Part shown: positions 56,253 to 64,000 of the stretch, piece after piece
Layout: every line of letters begins with the position of its first letter
How positions within the stretch are numbered: position 1 is the stretch's first letter
Assembly (NCBI RefSeq): GCF_004000925.1
Contig: NZ_BIME01000002.1
Location: 124,001-188,000, forward strand
DNA length: 64,000 bases
DNA from: Paenibacillus illinoisensis NBRC 15959
Lineage (GTDB): Bacteria > Bacillota > Bacilli > Paenibacillales > Paenibacillaceae
Reading direction: 5' to 3'
The notes under the pieces: generated by a model
What the model saw: the letters and a program-made list of their open reading frames with translations, nothing else
What the model was told of the DNA's origin: nothing
Database searches by the model: none
Program-made: the position numbers and the translations under genes

Positions 56253-58025
56253 TTAACTGATTGGAAGCTTGATGTCAATCAGCGTTCCCCAGCCGGGCTT
56301 GCTCTTGATGCACAACTCGCCTCTGTGACCGTAAGCAAGCTGTATTCTTCTCTGTGTATTAATAAGACCAATGTGGTTGGCGTCCATCGAGTCACTAAAC
56401 AACCTCGTGCGCAGCTCGACCATACGCGTCTCCGATATACCGTTGCCATTGTCAATGACGGCCATACGCAGGCGTGTGCCACTGCGCTGAATCTTGATCT
56501 TAACCGCCAGCTTCTGATCCGAACGGCTCAAGCCATGCTGCAGGCTGTTCTCGATCAGCGGCTGAAAGATCAGTTTGAGCACTTGGTATTTCTCCAGTTC
56601 TGCGTCGTACTCCCACCAAATGTCAAATCGCTCCCCATATCTTGTTTTCTGAATCGCGATGTAGCTCTTCGTATTAGCGATCTCCACGTTAAGCGGCACA
56701 AGTCCGTTTTGCCCGTCCAGAGAATACCGCAAAATATCGGATAAATGCTCTACGATGCTCGTTAGCTCGTTCGGCCCGTCGGTGTATCCGGCTGCCTTCC
56801 AATGTATTGTCTCCAGCGTATTGTAGAGAAAATGAGGGTTGAGCTGTGACTGTAGGGCAGCGAACTGGGCAGCTTGCGTTTTATACTGGCTCTCCGAAAG
56901 TTGAACGCGCATGTAGTTATGCTCAATGAAATTCTGCAACAGGCTGCGGATAATTTGGCTGTACACACTGTTACCCTTTGAACGGTGTAAAGGGAGAGGC
57001 TTACCTTTCTCTGCGGCGTCCAGAATGGACATGATGATTTTAAGGTCCGAATAATTTTTCTTCGTCAGCTGGAAGGCTAGCAGAAGCGCAGCGACCAACG
57101 CCATGACCATCAAAACAGCCCCAATGCGAAGCAGACGATTAAGCGCGGTGTATAGAGATTGCTTCGGAGTGACGGAAATGAATGTCCAATCGTAAGTCTC
57201 AGAGTTAATCAAGTTGATCAAGGCTTCCTCATTCGGAGCTTGCGTCGTAATAGAGCTGTTTTTACTCGAAATGACCTGTTTCAGTTCCTCGGGGCTTAGC
57301 TCGTACTTGGCATTATTCTGAAATATAACAGAGCCCTGTTGATCCACAACGGCGAGCAGTTGCCCTTTTGCGGTAGCGAGATCGTTCAGCCTGCGTTCAA
57401 TATACTCACGTTTGATATTAAGGACGATAACGCCGGTAGTGTCGTCCGACACCTTAAAATTGCGGTACATGGTAATGACATCTGCATAATCGATCTCTTC
57501 GTTCAAATTATAGCGCGGAATCTTCCGGCTTTCCGTCCAGATCGCTTCGTGATGTTTATGCTGTAGATAGCTGTCGTACCATAAGTGATCTGGGTCCTCT
57601 CCAAGCTCGATAAAGCCTCCGGTAACGGACGAAATGTAGCGCTGGTTGTCGTTATTTAGATAGATATAGATAGAGTCAATATAGGAGCTGGCAATGGAGG
57701 GTGAATCGATAAAGTTTTTCAGGACGGCCAGTTGTTGGTAATCCTCTGCCGATGGCAGGGGCTTGTTCAGCATATCCTTAAGGTTCATGAACTGGGTCGT
57801 GCTGGCGATAATATGCAGGTTCAAAGCGTTCTGTTCATTGAATAGGAGTTCAATGTTCTCTTTGGTTTGCTTCAGCATGTTCATGTTGTTGCTTTTGATA
57901 CCTTGAACGACATACTGCTGGGTTAGGAAAGCGGACAGAGCACTGAGAACAACGAGCGGGATCAGCATGGGCAAAAGAAAGGTCAGCAGGTTCTTGATGA
58001 AAAAGCGAACAGTAGTCGTGACCAT
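56253..58025 (-). CDS. Sensor histidine kinase, YesM/LytS type
   Basis: A 590-residue membrane kinase. Transmembrane segments at about 12-34 and 301-320 enclose a 265-residue extracytoplasmic sensor region. A HAMP-like linker follows, and the His_kinase domain has His398 in LQSQLNPHFLYNTLE. The HATPase domain has the N-box LIENSLQHGL and DNGNGI. This is the YesM type, usually paired with an AraC-type regulator that controls sugar or peptide uptake. The gene starts three bases after the regulator stop on the same strand, so they form a unit. Confidence 0.92.
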   Translation of the reverse strand: MVTTTVRFFIKNLLTFLLPMLIPLVVLSALSAFLTQQYVVQGIKSNNMNMLKQTKENIELLFNEQNALNLHIIASTTQFMNLKDMLNKPLPSAEDYQQLAVLKNFIDSPSIASSYIDSIYIYLNNDNQRYISSVTGGFIELGEDPDHLWYDSYLQHKHHEAIWTESRKIPRYNLNEEIDYADVITMYRNFKVSDDTTGVIVLNIKREYIERRLNDLATAKGQLLAVVDQQGSVIFQNNAKYELSPEELKQVISSKNSSITTQAPNEEALINLINSETYDWTFISVTPKQSLYTALNRLLRIGAVLMVMALVAALLLAFQLTKKNYSDLKIIMSILDAAEKGKPLPLHRSKGNSVYSQIIRSLLQNFIEHNYMRVQLSESQYKTQAAQFAALQSQLNPHFLYNTLETIHWKAAGYTDGPNELTSIVEHLSDILRYSLDGQNGLVPLNVEIANTKSYIAIQKTRYGERFDIWWEYDAELEKYQVLKLIFQPLIENSLQHGLSRSDQKLAVKIKIQRSGTRLRMAVIDNGNGISETRMVELRTRLFSDSMDANHIGLINTQRRIQLAYGHRGELCIKSKPGWGTLIDIKLPIS

Positions 58026-58028
58026 ACA

Positions 58029-58769
58029 TTATTCTTCGTTCCTGTATTCTCTGGGAGTCACCCCGAAGAAGCTCCGGAACATCCTAGTGAAATTCTTGGC
58101 GTTACTGTACCCGACGATTTCACTGATTTCGTACGTCTTGCAGTGTGTGGTCTTCAGTAACTCGGCCGCACGCTGCATGCGAAGCTTCATTACATAATCG
58201 GAGAAGTTCTCGCCGGTCTTGGTTTTGAAGAATTTGCTTAAATAGAAGGGATTAAGAAAAACATGCTTTGCAGCGTTCTCCAGGGTAGCGGCGGACAAGT
58301 TATCCTGCAAGTAAGCTTTAACCTTCTCGATGGTCTGGTCCGTCAGGCTGTTCTCCGCGGACGATGCAGAGGGGGAAGGGACAGGCAATCTCGCATTGTC
58401 CATTTCACTTCGGAGATGTCCAAACACTTCGGCAATTTCCGTATATTTAGTAGGTTTTGTCAAATACCGCTTAACTCCATACTGTACAGCCAATTGTGCA
58501 TATTCAAATTCCTTGAATCCGCTTAGAAGAACGACCTTGACCTCTGAGCCTTGCCGATATAGCCGTTCGGCTACATCAATGCCCGACAGGGAGGGCATGC
58601 GGATGTCACAGAGAAGCACGTCCACAGGCGTCTCCTGGATAAAGGCGAGGGCTCCCTCTCCGTCGCTAGCTTGACCGACAACCTGATACCCAAATTCATG
58701 CCATGGGAAATAGTTACTTAGACCGTTGCGAATTTCGCTTTCGTCATCAGTGATTAGAAGATTGTACAC
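58029..58769 (-). CDS. AraC-type response regulator, YesN-like
   Basis: A 246-residue regulator. The receiver domain has DDES near the start and the phospho-acceptor Asp55 in LLCDIRMPSLSG, with Lys in YLTKPTKYTE. Two AraC helix-turn-helix motifs fill the last 100 residues (YLSKFFKTKTGENFSDYVMKLRMQRAAELL, then ISEIVGYSNAKNFTRMFRSFFGVTPREYR). I chose GTG 58769 (MYNLLITDDES) rather than GTG 58778 since it fits the family start. It lies divergent from the peptide ABC importer, a probable target. Confidence 0.91.
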   Translation of the reverse strand: MYNLLITDDESEIRNGLSNYFPWHEFGYQVVGQASDGEGALAFIQETPVDVLLCDIRMPSLSGIDVAERLYRQGSEVKVVLLSGFKEFEYAQLAVQYGVKRYLTKPTKYTEIAEVFGHLRSEMDNARLPVPSPSASSAENSLTDQTIEKVKAYLQDNLSAATLENAAKHVFLNPFYLSKFFKTKTGENFSDYVMKLRMQRAAELLKTTHCKTYEISEIVGYSNAKNFTRMFRSFFGVTPREYRNEE

Positions 58770-58778
58770 GGCCCACAC

Positions 58779-59148
58779 CCCGTTCTTTTTGTATTCTTAA
58801 AATTTGATACCTTTTTGGTCCTATGGAGGCTTTGATGCCAAGAAATGATCCCAAAAGCTAATGAAAAGTGTCTTTAATTAATCGTCATATTAACGTTAAA
58901 TAAAGTTACAAGGTAAGATACATGATTGAGATGTCAGGGGGAGTTTACAAAAAGAAGAATACGATAATTGAAATATAGCATAAGTTTTTTGTGAAATGTA
59001 TGTTGATTCTCCCAATGAATAAGAGATTAAAGTGTGGGACTTCACATTCTCCTCCTTATGAGGGCTTCGTAAGATAATAATTATGTAAGGAAATATAACA
59101 TTAAAGCTTGGTGGCAGACCAAATATTGAGACAAAGGAGGGGCTGCGC
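58779..59148 (+). other. Divergent control region between yesN-like gene and oppD
   Basis: About 370 AT-rich bases between two divergent operons. It should hold both promoters and binding sites for the response regulator, but no confident promoter pair or repeat could be read. A strong AAAGGAGGGG precedes oppD. Confidence 0.5.
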
Positions 59149-60150
59149 ATGCTGCTAGAGCTTAAGGACGTAAGGACCGTTTTTAAAACGGACAAAGGGG
59201 AAGTCACTTCGGTGGACCGGGTTAGCCTTAAGCTGGAGAAGGGGGAAACCATAGGCATCGTCGGAGAATCGGGCTGTGGTAAGAGTGTTACCTCCCTCTC
59301 AATCATGAGACTGCTCGGCAAGAATGGCAGCATCAGGGAGGGGGAGATTCGGTTCATGGACAAGGATCTCGCGAAGCTGTCGGAGGCTGAGCTGCGTCTG
59401 ATTCGCGGCGGAGACATTGCGATGATTTTTCAGGAACCGATGACCTCTCTCAATCCCGTGTTCACTATTGGAAATCAATTGACGGAAGCCATCCGGCTGC
59501 ATACTGATTTGAGGGGCAAGGCAGCTGATGGATACGCAATCGAAATGCTTGAAAAGGTCGGAATACCCCGCCCTGAAGCAATCATGAAGAGCTACCCGCA
59601 CTCTCTATCCGGGGGAATGAGACAGCGCGTGATGATCGCAATGGCACTTTCCTGCAAGCCGAAACTGCTCATTGCCGATGAGCCTACGACCGCACTGGAC
59701 GTGACAATTCAGGCGCAGATCCTGAATCTGATGAAGGACCTTCGAGAAGAGATGGAGGCTTCGATCATGCTTATCACCCATGATCTCGGCGTTGTTGCAG
59801 AGATGGCGGACAAGGTCATCGTCATGTACGCCGGTCAGGTGGTCGAGGAGACTGACGTGTTTACCCTGTTTGAGAAGCCGCTCCATCCTTACACACAAGG
59901 ATTGATGAGATCCATTCCCCACATTGAATCCGATGCCGAGGAGGTGCTGGCCTCCATCCCTGGTGCGGTGCCTCCACTTACGAACATGCCGAAGGGCTGC
60001 CGATTCCATACTCGCTGTGAGTTTGCCGAAGCGAAATGTCTGTCCGAAGCACCGACACTGCTGCCGGTTCAGGAAGGCCACCACGTGCGCTGCTGGATGG
60101 CACAACAGGAACCCGGTGCCTGGAATGCGCGAGAGGAGGAAGCCATATGA
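59149..60150 (+). CDS. Oligopeptide/dipeptide ABC transporter ATP-binding protein (OppD/DppD)
   Basis: A 333-residue ATPase. Walker A GESGCGKS, signature LSGGMRQR, Walker [13 protein letters not shown] and switch His in LITHDLGVV are intact. The C-terminal extension includes the oligopeptide-family cysteine-rich motif [14 protein letters not shown], which probably binds an iron-sulfur cluster or metal. The next ATPase gene overlaps its stop by four bases. Confidence 0.93.
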   Translation: MLLELKDVRTVFKTDKGEVTSVDRVSLKLEKGETIGIVGESGCGKSVTSLSIMRLLGKNGSIREGEIRFMDKDLAKLSEAELRLIRGGDIAMIFQEPMTSLNPVFTIGNQLTEAIRLHTDLRGKAADGYAIEMLEKVGIPRPEAIMKSYPHSLSGGMRQRVMIAMALSCKPKLLIADEPTTALDVTIQAQILNLMKDLREEMEASIMLITHDLGVVAEMADKVIVMYAGQVVEETDVFTLFEKPLHPYTQGLMRSIPHIESDAEEVLASIPGAVPPLTNMPKGCRFHTRCEFAEAKCLSEAPTLLPVQEGHHVRCWMAQQEPGAWNAREEEAI

Positions 60151-61145
60151 CGCTTGTGGAACGCAGAGTGGCCCAAGAACCTCTACTTCGAATCGAAGGT
60201 TTGAAGACGTACTACCCTATTAAACGAGGATTGCTGTCTCGCACAGTTGGGAATGTCAAAGCGGTGGACGATATTTCGCTGGAGCTGTACCCAGGAGAAA
60301 CGCTAGGACTCGTTGGTGAGTCGGGCTGCGGCAAGTCGACCATCGGCCGGAGCATCATCCGTCTTGAGAATCCAACGGACGGAAGAATTTGGTTTGAAGG
60401 GCAGGAAATTACGAAAAGCACAATGTTGGACCTCCGCAGGGAACGGACGAAAATGCAGATGATTTTTCAGGACCCTTACTCCTCACTTAATCCCCGGATG
60501 CGGGTTCAGGAGCTGCTTGCCGAGCCGATGCGGGTGCATGGTCTGGCCACCGGAGCGGAGCTGGAGACAAGGATAGACCACCTGCTGGATACGGTCGGTA
60601 TACCCCGAAGCTATAAGCAGAGATTTCCTCATGAATTTTCAGGCGGTCAGCGGCAGCGCATCGGGATCGCTCGTGCCCTTTCCCTGAATCCGAAGCTCAT
60701 CGTGTGCGACGAGCCGGTATCCGCGCTTGACGTTTCCATTCAGGCGCAGATTCTGAACTTGTTCAAGGAGCTGCAACGGGAGCTGGGACTCACCTATTTG
60801 TTTATCGCTCATGGTCTCGGGGCCGTCAAGTACATCAGTACTCGTATCGCGGTGATGTATCTTGGCAAGGTGGTTGAGATCGGAACGAAGGAGCAGATCT
60901 TTGCAAACCCGCGTCATCCGTATACGCAAGCTTTGCTCAATGCTTATCCGGTCCCGGATCCCCGCAAGCGCGGACAAGAGCGGATCGTTCTTCAGGGAGA
61001 TGTACCCAGTCCCGCTAGTCCCCCGTCAGGCTGCCGATTTCATACCCGGTGTGCGTACGCCCAAGCAATGTGCAAGGAGCAGGAGCCCCTTCTGCAAGGA
61101 GAAGAACACGCGGTGGCTTGTCATTATCCACTGACTGCCGGTTAA
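60147..61145 (+). CDS. Oligopeptide/dipeptide ABC transporter ATP-binding protein (OppF/DppF)
   Basis: A 332-residue second ATPase of the same importer. Walker A is GESGCGKST, the signature FSGGQRQR, Walker B LIVCDEPVSALD. The switch region reads FIAHGLGAVKYI where most OppF have SHDLxVV, so the His is kept but the following Asp is Gly. The C-terminal CRFHTRCAYAQAMC motif is present. I chose ATG 60147, which overlaps the oppD stop (ATGA); an earlier in-frame start lies deep in oppD. Confidence 0.93.
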   Translation: MTLVERRVAQEPLLRIEGLKTYYPIKRGLLSRTVGNVKAVDDISLELYPGETLGLVGESGCGKSTIGRSIIRLENPTDGRIWFEGQEITKSTMLDLRRERTKMQMIFQDPYSSLNPRMRVQELLAEPMRVHGLATGAELETRIDHLLDTVGIPRSYKQRFPHEFSGGQRQRIGIARALSLNPKLIVCDEPVSALDVSIQAQILNLFKELQRELGLTYLFIAHGLGAVKYISTRIAVMYLGKVVEIGTKEQIFANPRHPYTQALLNAYPVPDPRKRGQERIVLQGDVPSPASPPSGCRFHTRCAYAQAMCKEQEPLLQGEEHAVACHYPLTAG

Positions 61146-61167
61146 ATCGCAAGAGAGGAGAAAGAGC

Positions 61168-62118
61168 ATGTTTACTTACGTCATTCGCCGCATTCTGATT
61201 GCGATTCCCGTTTTGTTTGGCATTACTATCATCAATTTTGTCATCATCAACCTTGCGCCTGGTAACCCCATTGACATGTATATGACACCGGATACACCTC
61301 CGGAACTGCTCGAGTTACGTAAGGAGCAGCTTGGATTAAACGATCCGATTATCGTTCAATATTTCAAATGGCTCGGTCAACTGCTGGCCGGCAATTTGGG
61401 ATATTCCTTCAGCACTAGTGAATCGGTTGTTTCACTCATCGGTGAGCGTCTGGGGCAGACAGTGCTGCTCGGCATCTGCGCACTGATTATTGGCCTTCTG
61501 ATCGCGCTGCCAATCGGTATCATGAGTGCGGTCCGGCAAAACTCGAAATTCGACTATCTAATGACCGGACTCTCCTTCGTCGGAACGTCGATTCCCCAGT
61601 TTTTCCTTGGTCTCGTATGCATTTATATTTTCTCCGTTCAGCTGGGCTGGCTTCCCGTCGGCGGAACAGAGGATCTTGGCGGTGGTGGAGGGTTAGCTGA
61701 CCGGATCAGACATTTGGTGCTACCTTCCATAGCACTGGCAGTCGGCATTGCCGGACGCAAAGTGCGTTATATTCGGGCCAGCATGCTCGATGTATTGAAG
61801 CAGGATTACCTGCGCACAGCTCGAGCCAAGGGGCTCAAAGAGTTCTATGTCACCAACAAGCATGCCCTGCGCAATGCTCTGATTCCGATCATTACTGTTG
61901 TCGGAATGGAAATTCCGATGCTCTTCGGTGGAGCCGTCATTGTGGAGCAATTATTTCAGTGGCCTGGCATCGGACAGTTGACTATTCAATCGATCATGTC
62001 CAGAGACTATTCGACCATCATGGGTTTAAATCTGGTCGCTGCCATGATTGTACTGGCTGCCAATCTACTTACAGATATTTTTTACTCGGTAGCTGATCCT
62101 CGTATCCAATATCAGTAA
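61168..62118 (+). CDS. Peptide-type ABC transporter permease (DppB/OppB)
   Basis: A 316-residue permease with six membrane segments. The N-terminal MFTYVIRRILIAIPVLFGITIINFVIINLAPGNP is typical of DppB-like proteins, and the coupling loop YLRTARAKGLKEFYVTNKHALRNALIP contacts the ATPases. The ATG follows GAGAGGAGAAAGAGC. It pairs with the second permease encoded 52 bases downstream. Confidence 0.93.
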   Translation: MFTYVIRRILIAIPVLFGITIINFVIINLAPGNPIDMYMTPDTPPELLELRKEQLGLNDPIIVQYFKWLGQLLAGNLGYSFSTSESVVSLIGERLGQTVLLGICALIIGLLIALPIGIMSAVRQNSKFDYLMTGLSFVGTSIPQFFLGLVCIYIFSVQLGWLPVGGTEDLGGGGGLADRIRHLVLPSIALAVGIAGRKVRYIRASMLDVLKQDYLRTARAKGLKEFYVTNKHALRNALIPIITVVGMEIPMLFGGAVIVEQLFQWPGIGQLTIQSIMSRDYSTIMGLNLVAAMIVLAANLLTDIFYSVADPRIQYQ

Positions 62119-62170
62119 GTGAAGGCTTATATTCCACGAAACAAACCACGAATGAGAGGAGGCGGATTCG

Positions 62171-63070
62171 ATGTCTGCTGTACAAACCCCAGTCGCCGGA
62201 GGAGTTATCCTGCCGATTCAACAAGCAGAGCCCGAGAGCGTCTTCCGGCAAATGGCCCGACGTTTCCTGAAGCATCGGCTGGCCGTCGCCGGGCTTGTTG
62301 TTACCTTGCTGCTTATCCTCATAGCCATCTTCGCTCCTTGGCTAGCCCCGCATAGCCCTTATGCGGTAACCGCCGAATTTTCTGCTGCACCTTCCTCTTC
62401 CCATTGGCTTGGAACCGACCAGGTGGGAAGGGATGTGCTGTCCCGTCTGCTGTACGCGACGAGAGTTGCTGTAACGGTAGGATTTGGAACAGTCGCCTTG
62501 TATGTCGCGTTTGGAACCATCATCGGTCTTTGGTCTGCTTATGTTGGCGGCTGGGTTGATATGTTGGTCATGAGAGTTACAGATATGTTCATGGCATTCC
62601 CCTATATGATGGTTATTCTCGTGGTTGTCAGTGTGCTTGGACCAACACTTTGGACGCTGGTGCTTGTTCTTGCTCTATTCTCCTGGCCATCCATTGCCCG
62701 ACTGGTTCGGGGGAGCGTACTGACGCTCAAGCAAATGGATTACATTAAAGCCGGAGTGGCTTTGGGGCTGAGCACACCGCGCATCGTCTTCCGTCACATC
62801 CTGCCGAACGCGCTGGCTCCAATTATCGTGAACGCGACATTTGGTGTTGCCGCGGCAATCATGGCAGAGTCCGGGCTAAGCTTTTTGGGCATGGGTGTTC
62901 AGCCACCAACGGCCAGTTGGGGCAATATGCTGACGGATGCTCAATCTATTAGCGTCATGACGGACCAGCCCTGGCTTTGGCTGCCTCCCGGCATCATGAT
63001 CCTGGTGACGGTGCTTGCTATCAACTTCGTCGGTGACGGCTTACGTGACGCACTTGACCCGAAACAATAA
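62171..63070 (+). CDS. Peptide-type ABC transporter permease (DppC/OppC)
   Basis: A 299-residue permease. The N-terminal FLKHRLAVAGLVVTLLLILIAIFAPWLAPHSP and the GTDQVGRDVLSRLLYATRV motif are diagnostic of OppC/DppC. The coupling loop is YIKAGVALGLSTPRIVFRHILPNALAP. ATG 62171 has GAGAGGAGGCGG upstream. The binding-protein gene follows after about 60 bases. Confidence 0.93.
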   Translation: MSAVQTPVAGGVILPIQQAEPESVFRQMARRFLKHRLAVAGLVVTLLLILIAIFAPWLAPHSPYAVTAEFSAAPSSSHWLGTDQVGRDVLSRLLYATRVAVTVGFGTVALYVAFGTIIGLWSAYVGGWVDMLVMRVTDMFMAFPYMMVILVVVSVLGPTLWTLVLVLALFSWPSIARLVRGSVLTLKQMDYIKAGVALGLSTPRIVFRHILPNALAPIIVNATFGVAAAIMAESGLSFLGMGVQPPTASWGNMLTDAQSISVMTDQPWLWLPPGIMILVTVLAINFVGDGLRDALDPKQ

Positions 63071-63129
63071 ACTACAGTGCATCTCTCAATGATGACATAC
63101 AAAACGAGAAATTAGGTGGAGGAGATCCG

Positions 63130-64000
63130 ATGAAAAGGGTGCGTAAAGCTTGGATTTGCGGAGTATTGACATTATTAATGGTGCTGGTCACGGCCTGCGG
63201 TACGAATTCTGACAGCAATACATCATCGTCTCCGGGATCGGGTGGCGAAAGTGCTTCTGCTTCCGGGGGCACCGGTCAGCCTCTGTATATCGGCCTTGTG
63301 AATCCAGTGACGACATTCGATGTCTTTAATTTGGACAATGCAGGTGTCTTCGTGAACTCATTGATGAGCGATACACTTGTTGCCATGAACAGCGATTATG
63401 GATTCGATCCGAAGCTTGCCGAATCGATCGAAACAACGGACAACCTGAACTTCACCATCAAGCTGAACAAGAACGCCAAGTGGAGCGACGGGGAACCGTT
63501 CACGACAGACGACGTCGAGTTCACGTTCCGCATGTTCACGGACATTAACGTGAAGACACTCCTTAACATGACGTTTGTCGCTGGACTGAACGAAGCTGGT
63601 AAGAGAGAGGAGGGGCAAACGGAGCTGGGATTTTTCGAGAAGGTGGATGACTACACCTTCGTCATTAAGACGAAAAACCCGATGGAAACGAATCAATTCA
63701 AGAGTCAGTTCGGCACGTACTTCCGATATCTTCCAGAGCACATATTGAAGGATGTGGCCCCGGTGGATCTGAACAAGAACGAATTTATGATGAATCCTAC
63801 GGTCACCAACGGAGCCTACAAATTTGTCAAATTTGCCAAGGACCAGTACGTTCAACTCACTGCAAATGAGCAATATTACGAGGGTGCGCCGAATATTAAG
63901 GACATTTATATCAAAATGATGCCGGCGACGAATCTCGCAGCACAGCTTCAGACAGGTGACATACAGTTGACTTCTCCCGGTGTAGGTCTCATTCCGGTAC
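63130..64000 (+). CDS. Peptide-type ABC substrate-binding lipoprotein, 3' end outside the window
   Basis: Partial gene of at least 290 residues, still open at the right edge. It starts at ATG 63130 behind GGTGGAGGAG. The N-terminus is a lipoprotein signal with lipobox VTAC (Cys23), then a Ser/Gly/Asn-rich tether. The mature domain is a family 5 solute-binding protein (SDGEPFTTDDVEFTFRMF is the signature). It should bring peptides or a related compound to the permeases encoded upstream. Placing the binding protein after the permeases is less common than before them. Confidence 0.9.
   Translation, partial: MKRVRKAWICGVLTLLMVLVTACGTNSDSNTSSSPGSGGESASASGGTGQPLYIGLVNPVTTFDVFNLDNAGVFVNSLMSDTLVAMNSDYGFDPKLAESIETTDNLNFTIKLNKNAKWSDGEPFTTDDVEFTFRMFTDINVKTLLNMTFVAGLNEAGKREEGQTELGFFEKVDDYTFVIKTKNPMETNQFKSQFGTYFRYLPEHILKDVAPVDLNKNEFMMNPTVTNGAYKFVKFAKDQYVQLTANEQYYEGAPNIKDIYIKMMPATNLAAQLQTGDIQLTSPGVGLIPV

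Noticed and set aside
58896..59417. A 173-codon minus-strand frame across the start of oppD
   Set aside because: It has the Ser/Pro-rich composition of an antisense ABC ATPase reading and no binding site.

Overview
The window reads as chromosomal DNA of a Paenibacillus-like Firmicute. Ribosome binding sites are strong (AAGGAGG, AGGTGATC), several genes start at TTG (pdhC, thyA, folA, glgB, moeA, xerS, the fused amino-acid transporter), and protein families match Bacillales (RbsR/RbsK/RbsD, Fur with a Per box, XerS, YesM/YesN-type two-component pairs). The genus is inferred from gene content. No rRNA, tRNA, CRISPR array, prophage or insertion sequence was seen.

Layout. 0.1-0.9 kb: a minus-strand esterase. 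1.1-6.2 kb: the pyruvate dehydrogenase operon pdhA-pdhB-pdhC-pdhD behind a clear sigma-A promoter. 6.5-7.8 kb: thyA-folA. 8.4-9.9 kb: gltD with no gltB beside it. 10.1-13.1 kb: fur, whose leader carries a perfect PerR-type box, and topB. 13.2-15 kb: minus-strand HAD hydrolase and ArsR-like regulator genes. 15.1-16.3 kb: an MFS transporter. 16.4-20.7 kb: an operon of an orphan ABC ATPase lacking its switch histidine, a calcium-motif lipoprotein and an OmpR-type response regulator/histidine kinase pair. 20.7-25.6 kb: glycogen synthesis (glgC divergent from glgB-glgA). 25.7-29.3 kb: a beta-helix protein and a GH13 neopullulanase-type enzyme. 29.5-33.1 kb: an M20 hydrolase and an amino-acid ABC importer whose binding protein and permease are fused. 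33.3-34.2 kb: a c-di-AMP (ydaO-type) riboswitch in front of a LysM-3D cell-wall protein. 34.3-38.2 kb: a NodB deacetylase, an LpdD-like protein, and an envelope-stress cassette pspA-DUF350-DUF4178-DUF4247 behind an ECF (sigma-W-like) promoter. 38.3-42.5 kb: HNH protein, moeA-mobB, xerS, a GNAT. 42.7-45.3 kb: an aldo/keto reductase and a second MFS transporter flanked by a 34-bp direct repeat. 45.7-51.5 kb: the ribose operon rbsRKDACB with a palindromic operator and a second operator-like site inside rbsK. 51.7-64 kb: an acetyltransferase, an AbgB-like M20 hydrolase, a GAF-PucR regulator, a YesMN-type two-component pair, and an oligopeptide-type ABC importer whose binding-protein gene runs off the right edge.

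How it fits together. The window mixes core carbon metabolism, storage polysaccharide, nucleotide synthesis, iron/peroxide control and cell-envelope homeostasis. Two regions look least described: the ABC-ATPase/lipoprotein/two-component operon, which may be a signalling unit rather than a transporter, and the pspA cassette with three poorly characterised partners. The 52.5-64 kb block looks like a regulated uptake-and-hydrolysis module for peptides or N-acylated amino acids; that assignment rests on context only.
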